This document shows positions 16,527 through 23,613 of a stretch of DNA of 25,348 nt, one piece after another. The stretch is from assembly GCA_041917975.1 (NCBI GenBank), contig JAYRWN010000014.1, positions 1-25,348 of the forward strand, given 5' to 3'. The DNA is from JAYRWN01 sp041917975 (lineage in GTDB: Bacteria > Bacteroidota > Bacteroidia > Chitinophagales > Saprospiraceae). Both the position numbers and the translations under genes were made by a program. The stretch's first letter is position 1. The number at the start of each line of letters is the position of its first letter. The notes beneath the pieces are model-generated. The model saw only the letters and a program-made list of their open reading frames with translations. It made no database searches and was not told the DNA's origin.

Positions 16527-17468
16527 ATGAAATATTTATATTTGCTAATATGTCTTTACCTGCCTTTAAGTATGAGCAGCCAGGTACAATTTGCCATAGT
16601 ATGTAACCAAAAATTATGGAAACTGGAAGTCATTGTGGCAGGTCGGGAAGAACCCCACCAACTGATATTAAAGGATCAATTCCCCAACCAAGCAGTTGCC
16701 GAAGCCTACCTCCGGGATAATGTTTCAACGCTGAAATGTCATGATCCTGCGAAACCAGCACCACGGGTATCTCCGAACCCACCTAACCCATCCCGACCAC
16801 CCAGAAGCGCTCAACCATCTCCCGGTAATAAGCCAGGTCAGCGCATACTATCCTATACTAATACACGACTGGGTGTATCCACCTTTAAACCTCCTTTTAT
16901 TTATCCTGACTATGGCTCAGAGGTGAATAAGACCACATTGCCTTCTTTTTATTTAGGTTCGGGAAAAGATATCATACCCAAATTCAGTTTTAATATAGAG
17001 TTCTTATTTAATTACCGGTCGAGAGAAGGGCAGGGTATATATAGCAACTTAAAGACTAATGCTTTCAGTGGAGGTATGGGCATGCAGTTGGAGACCCGTT
17101 TTCCTTTACCAATTGAAATACTTACACCTTATCTACAAGGTTCAATTGGCTATATCCATTCGTTTTATTTTAATAAGTATTTAAGTGGCTCTGGGGATGA
17201 TAACTTTGAATATAATTATGGATCCTTGTATTACGATTTGGGGTTAGGTACCATCATTCATTTGGATGATTATTTTGGATTCTTTATCGAAGGAGGTTAT
17301 CTTAGAAGTAATACGGTAAAAACATTTGGCTCCATTAATGCAAACGTTATTGAAAGTCAGGGTTTTAATGCCGGAACGATTCCAAACTACCCACCCTACA
17401 ATAAAACAGTTAAAAATAATAAGGCTTATTTAAAATTAGGTATATTTATCCGTGTTCCTGGGAATTAA
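16527..17468 (+). CDS. Outer-membrane beta-barrel protein with Cys-containing N-terminal domain and Pro-rich linker
   Basis: A 313-residue protein. ATG 16527 is chosen because MKYLYLLICLYLPLSMSSQ is a compact signal peptide starting there; the in-frame ATG at 16503 overlaps the upstream gene and adds eight charged or polar residues. After cleavage comes a small domain of about 50 residues with two cysteines (VCNQKLW and LKCHD), then a Pro/Ser/Arg-rich linker (PAPRVSPNPPNPSRPP), then about 200 residues of alternating aromatic and hydrophobic strands (YLGSGKDI, FSFNIEFLFNYRS, YLQGSIGYIHSFYF, YGSLYYDLGLGTIIHL, GFFIEGGYLRS) ending in YLKLGIFIRV, typical of an eight-strand-type outer-membrane barrel. 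The 11-bp gap to the giant repeat protein implies co-transcription. The barrel may be its anchor or receptor in the outer membrane; this is inference. Confidence 0.75.
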   Translation: MKYLYLLICLYLPLSMSSQVQFAIVCNQKLWKLEVIVAGREEPHQLILKDQFPNQAVAEAYLRDNVSTLKCHDPAKPAPRVSPNPPNPSRPPRSAQPSPGNKPGQRILSYTNTRLGVSTFKPPFIYPDYGSEVNKTTLPSFYLGSGKDIIPKFSFNIEFLFNYRSREGQGIYSNLKTNAFSGGMGMQLETRFPLPIEILTPYLQGSIGYIHSFYFNKYLSGSGDDNFEYNYGSLYYDLGLGTIIHLDDYFGFFIEGGYLRSNTVKTFGSINANVIESQGFNAGTIPNYPPYNKTVKNNKAYLKLGIFIRVPGN

Positions 17469-17533
17469 CTATCTTATATTTTATAGGTTTAATTAACAAC
17501 AATTCTGTTTTAATATCCAAAAATATACAATAT

Positions 17534-17567
17534 AAAGCGGTTATTTTGCTGGATTTTCAGGCGCTTT
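17534..17567 (+). terminator. Possible terminator hairpin after the barrel gene
   Basis: AAAGCG (17534-17539) pairs with CGCTTT (17562-17567); CTG/CAG (17549-17551, 17558-17560) can pair inside. ACTTTTCC follows. It lies 65 bp after the stop, with a moderate stem and a poor T tract, so it is a weak candidate. Confidence 0.3.
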
Positions 17568-17711
17568 ACTTTTCCAATTCTTAGCCAGAGACCTGTTGAA
17601 TAAATAGTCTACCTGAGCAAAAATAACATCAGGAAATTACTCAACTGATTTCTGTAACGGGAAATTCTTCTTATGTTTATTGCGGTAACATGTTTAAGAG
17701 GATTTATCCCA

Positions 17712-17719
17712 TAGATTTG
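17712..17719 (+). promoter_or_regulatory. Bacteroidota -7 promoter element TAGATTTG
   Basis: This is a perfect match to TAnnTTTG. A convincing -33 TTTG partner is not visible at the usual distance. Transcription from it would begin near 17725, placing the paired palindromes just downstream of the start site. Confidence 0.4.
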
Positions 17720-17740
17720 CACAAACCACCCGTTTAAAAT

Positions 17741-17777
17741 ACTTATTGCAATAAATACTCAATTTATTGCAATAAGT
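17741..17777. promoter_or_regulatory. Double operator: two TTATTGCAATAA palindromes, 21 bp centre to centre
   Basis: The perfect 12-bp palindrome TTATTGCAATAA occurs at 17743-17754 and again at 17764-17775. The two sites also form a larger perfect inverted repeat (15-bp arms 17741-17755 and 17763-17777, 7-bp spacer). Spacing of two helical turns puts both sites on the same DNA face, as for cooperative dimer binding. The location between the -7 element and ATG 17795 suits repression. As RNA, the arms could instead form a 15-bp hairpin. Confidence 0.6.
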
Positions 17778-17794
17778 CCGGTTATTTTAACCAT

Positions 17795-18010
17795 ATGTGG
17801 TTTTTGTCAACTTTACAAATTTGGTTTAACTTCTTGCCCAAGCTGCAAAAAATAGGGCAAATCGCTTTTGATTATCTGGATCCGGTAGAAAAAAAGTTGC
17901 TGCACCGTATACTCGCCAAACTGGAACAGTTCCACAGTGAACAGGAGAAAAAACTATTTCAGTCTGACTTTAATGATATTTTTCAAGCGATGAGCCCAAA
18001 ATTAAAGTAG
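17795..18010 (+). CDS. Small 71-residue protein, possibly a MarR-like C-terminal helix fragment
   Basis: I do not recognise this gene with certainty. It begins at ATG 17795, 17 bp after the double palindrome, and ends at TAG 18008-18010. The product is helical and amphipathic, with an aromatic N-terminus (MWFLSTLQIWFNFLPK). The segment LDPVEKKLLHRILAKLEQF has the spacing of the last two dimerisation helices of MarR-type regulators (Leu, then E at +4 and leucines), but no winged helix-turn-helix is present. It could be a genuine small protein under control of the palindromes, or the joined remains of a larger regulator gene. No SD is obvious. Confidence 0.4.
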   Translation: MWFLSTLQIWFNFLPKLQKIGQIAFDYLDPVEKKLLHRILAKLEQFHSEQEKKLFQSDFNDIFQAMSPKLK

Positions 18011-18186
18011 GCTCCGGTTAACTCAAATCATCGCGAGTATATATTTAGTGTTCCTATATTTGTCCAAAATAGAGTCATTATGCGCGTTGGATTGCTCCTT
18101 TTTTTCTGCTGATAAGCCTGTCACAATGTGCTCATAAACACCAACCGTATCTTGTCCTAGCAAACTTCTGACAATATATCAACACA

Positions 18187-19149
18187 TCACTTAAACATCC
18201 GGCTGCTCGACTTCTCTGCCGTAGGGAAATCTTTTGGAATAGGCAAAGTCACTTTACCGGTAGCAGCCCATTCGGATCCCCGCAACAGGCAGGTGATAAA
18301 ACCGACACACTCCACTGAATAGTCCGCATGGCCCATGGGGGTGTGAAAAATGCGGCCTTGGCCATAGTTGATGGTCATCAACATCGGCTCATGCCGTCCG
18401 GTACCTTTTTGCTCTTTTGATGAATAAGATGTCGCCAGCAGTTCCAGGTTTTCCGCCGGACCGCGCAGCCGGTCGTACAATTCGTCCTTGGTGTGCAACC
18501 ATTTGGCAGGCATGCCTTTGGTGATAGGGTGTTTGGTATTGCGCACCTCTATCGTGTATTCGTGTTGTGGTCCATGAGAGCCGGCATTCCCGGGCGTCAT
18601 ATCCCGCTGTAACTGGCCTGCATCATCATAATACACATACGGGCCATCTTTTTCGGTCCGGTTACCCCAGCCACCCAGGCCGATCATCAGGTTGTAAGCT
18701 TTCCACTCCGGGAAGGAATTATCCGCAGCATGGATGACCACCAGCCCTCCGCCTTTCTGAATATAATCGTCGAAAGCTTGTTGAGTTTTTGCCGGCCAGG
18801 GGGCAGCATTCCAGCCAAAATTACAAATAACCAAGTCGTATTGGGAGAACTGAGGCGCATAGTCCGGATCAGGTTGAGGTTTTTCGGTAGCCTGGGTTTC
18901 GGCCAAACCGGGAATAGGAAAAGATGCCAGGAATTCCACGCCGTTCCAGGTGAATTTGGTGCGTTTGACGTCCACGCTAAAACGACCGGTTTCCTCCAGG
19001 TATTTTTTCATCATAAAGGTGATCTTGGGCCACTGCACATGATTATTTTGCCCATCTATGATGAGGGTTTTGATGGTTTTCTGGGACCACAATACGGAAC
19101 ACCCCATCAGTAGTATAACCAGGAGCGGAATCGACTTATTAAATTTCAT
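18187..19149 (-). CDS. Exported ThuA-like domain protein
   Basis: A 320-residue protein from ATG 19149; a TTG two codons upstream (19155) is less likely. Residues 1-23 form a signal sequence. It contains LLMGC (Cys17), which could serve as a lipobox, or cleavage may occur after LWSQ, so lipidation is uncertain. The mature part matches the ThuA-like fold, related to class I glutamine amidotransferases: KTLIIDGQNNHVQW at the first strand, YDLVICNFGWNAAPWP, then FDDYIQKGGGLVVIHAADNSF and a final YGQGRIFHTPMGHAD. ThuA-like proteins are widespread in Bacteroidota and Planctomycetes sugar-degradation settings, and their chemistry is mostly unassigned. The gene diverges from the VPS10/BNR protein across a 119-bp spacer, so the two may be co-regulated. 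Confidence 0.85.
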   Translation of the reverse strand: MKFNKSIPLLVILLMGCSVLWSQKTIKTLIIDGQNNHVQWPKITFMMKKYLEETGRFSVDVKRTKFTWNGVEFLASFPIPGLAETQATEKPQPDPDYAPQFSQYDLVICNFGWNAAPWPAKTQQAFDDYIQKGGGLVVIHAADNSFPEWKAYNLMIGLGGWGNRTEKDGPYVYYDDAGQLQRDMTPGNAGSHGPQHEYTIEVRNTKHPITKGMPAKWLHTKDELYDRLRGPAENLELLATSYSSKEQKGTGRHEPMLMTINYGQGRIFHTPMGHADYSVECVGFITCLLRGSEWAATGKVTLPIPKDFPTAEKSSSRMFK

Positions 19150-19268
19150 CACCAAAGTTTATTTGGCTAATTTAAGCAATATTCACCGTGCTGGGATTAC
19201 GGTCCGAATTAATTTTAATTTTGTCGTCATCGTCCTATCTTGTTCATCCAATATTTAAATGCTCTCCT

Positions 19269-22190
19269 ATGTGTTTACGCGGTTTAATTTTAATGATTAC
19301 CCTGGTTTGCTCTTTACCACTTCTTTTCGCTCAACGCCAGGATAATCCCATTTCCCAGGATTTACGCTGGCGCAACATTGGTCCGGCGAATATGATGGGT
19401 CGGATTGCCGCCATCGACGCCCTGGATCACGACTATCGCCAGGTGGTGGTGGCCTCAGCTTCGGGAGGCGTCTTCAAATCCTCTAATGCAGGCCTCTCCT
19501 GGACGCCTATTTTCGACCGTTATGGCGCAGGATCCATCGGTTCGGTGACTATATATCAAAAAAATCCGGACATCATCTGGGTGGGCACCGGCGAATCTGC
19601 TAACCGTAACAGCAGCGGTTGGGGCGATGGCATCTATAAAAGCACCGATGGCGGTAAAACCTTTCAACACATGGGCCTCGCCAATACCTACCAGATAAAA
19701 ACCATTGCCATACATCCGGATAATCCGGACATCGTCTATGCCGCTGCCATCGGCAATCTGTGGGGCTATCAAGGTGAACGCGGCTTGTTTAAAACCACGG
19801 ACGGCGGTAAATCCTGGACCAAACTGACTAACGGTTTACCAAATGATGGTAAAACCGGGTGTTCGGACATCGTCCTGGTGCCGGGGAAACCTAACGTGCT
19901 CTTCGCCGGCATGTACCACCGCTTGCGTCAGCCGGACTGGTTTCATTCCGGAGGACCAAATGGCGGCTTATTTCAGTCCCTGGACGGTGGCCTGTCCTGG
20001 AAAAAAATCACCGCCGGCCTGGCGAAGGGAGAAACCGGCAACATTGATATCTCCATCCACAAAAAAGATCCGCGTATCATGGTCATGACTTATGAAGCTG
20101 ATGAAAAATTACCGGTCAGTGAATCCGGTTCAGGTGTCTATCGCTCCGATGATGGCGGTAAAACCTGGAAATTTTTACTTAAACATGCCGTGCGTCCTTA
20201 TTACCATGGGCAAATCGAAATTGACCCGGTAAATCCCAATAAAATTTATGTGGTCAGTCGCGAATTTTATATCAGTAACGACGGAGGCAAGAGTTTCCAT
20301 GAGCGACGGGCCCGCACCGATGGTGGTGATGATCATGATCTTTGGATTGCTACTCATGACCCGAAATACATGTACCTGGCTACCGACCAGGGCTGCAAAT
20401 TTACCAACGATGGCGGAAAATCCTTCCTCTCCTTTAACAATATGGCCATTGGGCAATATTATGCCATCGGCACGGACCTTTCTGATCCTTACCGGGTCAT
20501 CGGCGGATTGCAGGACAACGCCTTATGGCTGAGTACGACCAACAGCCGGGAGCCCCGGGGTATTTTTAATGAGCACCACACCTGGCTGGGCGAAGGCGAT
20601 GGCTTTCATGCTCAAATCGATCCGCTGGATAACAATACAGCGTATATCGTCAACCATGTCGGTTTTGCGGCCCGCATAGACCTGACCACCAGGCAATATC
20701 AATACATTACGCCGACTCCGGAGACCGTAAGTAATTTTAACGATTATTTCGACCCCAATTACCCCGGAAAATACATACGTTACACCATCGATCCCGGCGA
20801 ACATTGGTTTTATTACGAACGTTTGGATCGTACGCCTTTACCTCCACAATTTCGCTTCAACTGGAGTTCGCCGCTGGTCCTTTCACCACACAACCCCCAC
20901 ACCGTGTATTTCGGAGGGAATCATTTGTTTAAATCAGTAGACCAGGGGCGCTCCTGGCGCATCATTAGTCCGGACCTTAGTAAAAATGTGGCCGGACGCA
21001 CTGATCCCAGCCTGAGCGGGGGCTTGACCCGCACGCAGGTGGGTGAAGAAAATCATTACACCATCATCACCATCGCCGAAAGCCCTTTGATTCCTGAACT
21101 TATCTGGGCAGGTACGGATGACGGCAATGTACAAATCACGCGTAATGGCGGTGCCACCTGGACAAATGTCAAACCTTCCGGGTTACCCGTGGAAATCTGG
21201 GTGAGCCGTGTGGAGCCTTCGCACCATGATCCGGGTACCTGTTATGTCACCTTTGATAACCACCGGCAGGGGGACTTTGCGGCCTATGTGTTTAAAACCT
21301 CAGACTATGGACGGACTTGGACAGACATCAGCGCCAATTTAAACGACAAATACAGTGTCTACGTCATCCGTGAAGATCTGGTGAATAAAAACTTGCTTTT
21401 TGTAGGTACGGAAGAAGGGGTGCAGGCCAGTATAGATGGTGGTAAATCCTGGTTTGAGCTCATGGCCAATCTGCCGACGGTAGCGGTACATGACCTTATC
21501 ATCCATCCCCGTGAGGGAGATCTGATTGCCGGCACCCATGGCCGCAGCATCTGGATTCTGGATGATTTAAGCGCCTTGCGCCGTTTGACCGCATCCACCA
21601 TGAACCGGCCTTTATTCGTTCCCGAACCCCGTCTGACCACCAAATGGCAGGACATCCAGACCGGCCGTAAGCAACCTCTTTTTGAGTTCAGGGGCGAAAA
21701 TCCACCGGCCGGGGCATTGATTCATTTTTGGCTTAAGTCAGAGCCTACAGATTCCGTCCTGATCACGGTTAAAGAGACCTTTGGGGATAAAATGACTTCG
21801 TGGAAAGTCAAAGGGCACCAGGGACTGAACCGCTGGATCTGGCCGCTGTATTTTGAAACTTCGGCCAGCGACCTGGAGGTTTATAAAAAAGACTTACTCG
21901 CTGATCTGGGTGATCTGCGTAAAATGATCACCCGGGCGGACCTGTTGGACAGTTTGTCCGTTCTGGAATCGCGGCTTCGGGAGGACCAGAAACCACGGCA
22001 AATTCATGAGCTGCGCAGGGAGATGGTGTGGCAATTTGGCGGTTATGCCGGCGGTCTTCTTTTTTTTACCGAAAAATTACCGCTTATTCAGGAAGCTACC
22101 CCCGGCTGGTACCAGGTAAAAGTTCAAAGCGGTACCCTGGAAGCGGAGACCCGGGTAGAGGTCAGGGCAGATCCGTTGATCAAAAAATAA
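19269..22190 (+). CDS. Exported VPS10/sortilin-type BNR-repeat protein
   Basis: A 973-residue protein. ATG 19269 is chosen because MCLRGLILMITLVCSLPLLFAQ is a clean signal peptide; an in-frame start at 19188 would add 27 residues ahead of it. The mature protein opens with DLRWRNIGPANMMGRIAAI, typical of a large Bacteroidota/Acidobacteria family annotated as glycosyl hydrolase or VPS10 domain protein. Eleven Asp-box motifs (SxDGGxxW/F type, for example KSTDGGKTF, KTTDGGKSW, RSDDGGKTW, ASIDGGKSW) lie between about 19480 and 21460 and indicate one or two many-bladed beta-propellers. About 270 C-terminal residues follow, including a beta domain and a helical hairpin. No type IX secretion tail is visible. 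Sialidase-like catalytic residues were not identified, so binding or a proteolysis-linked role is as likely as hydrolysis. The coding sequence is visibly more GC-rich than the giant repeat gene. Confidence 0.85.
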   Translation: MCLRGLILMITLVCSLPLLFAQRQDNPISQDLRWRNIGPANMMGRIAAIDALDHDYRQVVVASASGGVFKSSNAGLSWTPIFDRYGAGSIGSVTIYQKNPDIIWVGTGESANRNSSGWGDGIYKSTDGGKTFQHMGLANTYQIKTIAIHPDNPDIVYAAAIGNLWGYQGERGLFKTTDGGKSWTKLTNGLPNDGKTGCSDIVLVPGKPNVLFAGMYHRLRQPDWFHSGGPNGGLFQSLDGGLSWKKITAGLAKGETGNIDISIHKKDPRIMVMTYEADEKLPVSESGSGVYRSDDGGKTWKFLLKHAVRPYYHGQIEIDPVNPNKIYVVSREFYISNDGGKSFHERRARTDGGDDHDLWIATHDPKYMYLATDQGCKFTNDGGKSFLSFNNMAIGQYYAIGTDLSDPYRVIGGLQDNALWLSTTNSREPRGIFNEHHTWLGEGDGFHAQIDPLDNNTAYIVNHVGFAARIDLTTRQYQYITPTPETVSNFNDYFDPNYPGKYIRYTIDPGEHWFYYERLDRTPLPPQFRFNWSSPLVLSPHNPHTVYFGGNHLFKSVDQGRSWRIISPDLSKNVAGRTDPSLSGGLTRTQVGEENHYTIITIAESPLIPELIWAGTDDGNVQITRNGGATWTNVKPSGLPVEIWVSRVEPSHHDPGTCYVTFDNHRQGDFAAYVFKTSDYGRTWTDISANLNDKYSVYVIREDLVNKNLLFVGTEEGVQASIDGGKSWFELMANLPTVAVHDLIIHPREGDLIAGTHGRSIWILDDLSALRRLTASTMNRPLFVPEPRLTTKWQDIQTGRKQPLFEFRGENPPAGALIHFWLKSEPTDSVLITVKETFGDKMTSWKVKGHQGLNRWIWPLYFETSASDLEVYKKDLLADLGDLRKMITRADLLDSLSVLESRLREDQKPRQIHELRREMVWQFGGYAGGLLFFTEKLPLIQEATPGWYQVKVQSGTLEAETRVEVRADPLIKK

Positions 22191-22243
22191 AAATAATGTT
22201 CACGAACTTACCTGTTCATCTAAACAAGAGGATGAGTTATGAC

Positions 22244-22279
22244 GAATTATAGCCATCCCTGAGATGGCTGAAATAATTC
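22244..22279. terminator. Strong imperfect palindrome, candidate terminator after the VPS10/BNR gene
   Basis: AGCCATC (22251-22257) and GATGGCT (22263-22269) form a perfect 7-bp stem with a 5-nt loop. Outer arms GAATTAT (22244-22250) and ATAATTC (22273-22279) extend it past a 3-nt bulge. It is the strongest hairpin seen outside genes. It lies 53 bp after the stop, and its A/T flanks suit termination, though no long T run follows. Confidence 0.45.
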
Positions 22280-22709
22280 AAAATTATTGGAAATTTGAAA
22301 TACCATCCGCCACTTCATCAGGCCCAGCTATGGTCCACGATTCTCTATCTTATTTGGAATGAAACTCCTCAAAACCTCTCCGCTTATTACCGGGTCAATG
22401 GCACAAGACTCATGATTATAGCTACGATTTAAAAAAGGCTTTAAGACTTTGGAATCTTCGATATAACGGCGGGGGCAAAAAACTTTAAGTAATGTTTGAA
22501 CACATCAAGCTGGTGAACCCGGCTTTCGATAAAAAGCTAAAACCTGTCCATAACTTTTACTACTGGCGGGAAATATCCTTAGTGATAAAAACACCTGAAG
22601 ATTAGCCGCACGGTCAACTCTGCTAACTTGGATATTAAATTTATTTCCTTGCCATCAAAATGTCCGGATATGTCATTTTAATGCCGTAGTAATTCGGATT
22701 AAAATTATG

Positions 22710-22717
22710 TAAATTTG
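22710..22717 (+). promoter_or_regulatory. Bacteroidota -7 promoter element TAAATTTG
   Basis: This is a perfect match to TAnnTTTG, 24 bp before the ATG of the XRE regulator, implying a short leader of under 20 nt. A TTCG at 22693-22696 is the nearest -33-like motif but is closer than usual. Confidence 0.45.
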
Positions 22718-22741
22718 TTTCTACACCTTAATTATTGCCAG

Positions 22742-23305
22742 ATGAACCTTCCCGCATACGTTAAACAAAAAAGGTTAGAAAAACGGTTATCACAACAGGC
22801 TCTGGCCGATGCAGCTGGCCTCCATGTCCGCAGCATTCAACGTCTGGAAAAAGGCCAGTTAAATCCACATGGGTATACGTTGCATAGATTGAGCACGATA
22901 TTGGAACTAAACTTAAATGAACTTGAACCAGAAAATCATGTGGATGAGCAGGTGATACGCAGACTCCGCAGTATCATGTATATTTCGGTGATTAGTTATG
23001 TTGTCATTCCATTGGGTAATTTGCTCCTGCCCTGGTTAATTTATAATTATTACTGGGCGCACCAGAGGGAAATATATAAAAATTTGAGACTGATTATTAT
23101 TTCCCAGTTGAGTCTTTATGTTTTAACACTTATTCTTTTTCCGCTCTTTATCGTCAATAAAATCCATGCAAATCCCTTCGCCGAGCTGTGGTTATACTTC
23201 CTGATCATGATTCACGGTTTGAATTTACTTGGTTTTATGTCTTTAAGCTTTGTTAATTTGCTTAAGCATAAAATTACCTCAGCCGATCAAGCTAAAACCG
23301 CCTGA
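22742..23305 (+). CDS. Membrane-anchored XRE-family transcriptional regulator
   Basis: A 187-residue protein from ATG 22742; an in-frame TTG at 22715 would lie across the -7 element and is rejected. Residues 5-62 are an XRE-type helix-turn-helix (LSQQALADAAGLHVRSIQRLEKG, residues 16-38, with the recognition helix near 28-37). Residues 78-104, 115-138 and 149-174 are three hydrophobic membrane spans. The first span has the pattern IPLGNLLLPWLIYNYYW, like DUF4870/Tic20-type segments. The protein therefore probably binds DNA from the inner membrane, and the membrane part may sense envelope state or a lipid-soluble signal. Targets are unknown. It stands alone between a decayed region and a convergent SDR operon. 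Confidence 0.85.
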   Translation: MNLPAYVKQKRLEKRLSQQALADAAGLHVRSIQRLEKGQLNPHGYTLHRLSTILELNLNELEPENHVDEQVIRRLRSIMYISVISYVVIPLGNLLLPWLIYNYYWAHQREIYKNLRLIIISQLSLYVLTLILFPLFIVNKIHANPFAELWLYFLIMIHGLNLLGFMSLSFVNLLKHKITSADQAKTA

Positions 23306-23613
23306 ATCTGGTATCGCAGGTGATAGTAAATATGAATGGCTGTCATGCTGAATTGCTGGTCTTAAATTTTTCTGCACAAATCTGTAGATGGGATAATCAA
23401 GGTTTAAAATCTTTTTGGCCGGATGAAATTGTTTACCGTGGCGGATAATTAATTTTGACTGACCGGAATGAATGGTCAAAGAGGGTTAATATTTGATGGA
23501 TGGGAAAAACGAATTATACAACCTAACCGGTAAATAGTGTTAAAATTGTATATTTGAAAACCTCATGCGTCCATGTTACTCATAAGTCTCGTCATAATTA
23601 CCAATCCCATGGT
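23306..23613. other. 308-bp convergent intergenic region without a confident gene
   Basis: It separates the ends of the XRE regulator and the SDR-DUF2867 gene. A minus-strand frame at 23279-23479 (66 codons, with LIIRHGKQFHPAKKILNLDYP) reads like protein but overlaps the end of the regulator and has no recognised family. A TTTGAC/GTCAAA inverted repeat (23454-23459, 23475-23480) is a weak hairpin. Confidence 0.4.

Larger units (their letters stand above)
17469..17794. other. 326-bp intergenic region: hairpin, promoter element and paired palindromes
   Basis: The first half contains a stem-loop that could end the surface-protein transcript (17534-17567). The second half carries a perfect TAnnTTTG element (17712-17719) followed by two 12-bp palindromes (17743-17754, 17764-17775) just before the small ORF at 17795. 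No protein-like ORF is seen in the spacer itself. Confidence 0.55.
22191..22741. other. 551-bp region without an intact gene; hairpin plus possible decayed coding DNA
   Basis: It begins with a strong imperfect palindrome (22244-22279). Between 22275 and 22605 three protein-like segments follow one another in different frames: 22277-22432 (with LHQAQLWSTILYLIW), 22363-22488 (with DYSYDLKKALRLWNLRYNGG) and 22492-22605 (MFEHIKLVNPAFDKK). They may be pieces of one frame-shifted gene, but I do not recognise the family. The last 130 bp carry the promoter of the XRE regulator. Confidence 0.4.

Noticed and set aside
18015..18182. Minus-strand frame of about 55 codons downstream of the ThuA-like gene (contains VYEHIVTGLSAEKKEQ)
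   Set aside because: It reads somewhat like protein but has no good start, no recognised family and sits in a convergent spacer; too weak to call.
18730..19113. Plus-strand 127-codon open frame over the ThuA-like gene
   Set aside because: The minus strand here has a well supported ThuA-like protein; the plus frame has no signal or motif.
22191..22741. tRNA or insertion sequence in the large gap
   Set aside because: No cloverleaf-like arms with a T-loop motif, no terminal inverted repeats with target duplication and no transposase motif were seen.
23279..23479. Minus-strand 66-codon frame overlapping the end of the XRE regulator
   Set aside because: It overlaps a supported gene, has no SD or recognised family, and could be chance; noted only as intergenic content.
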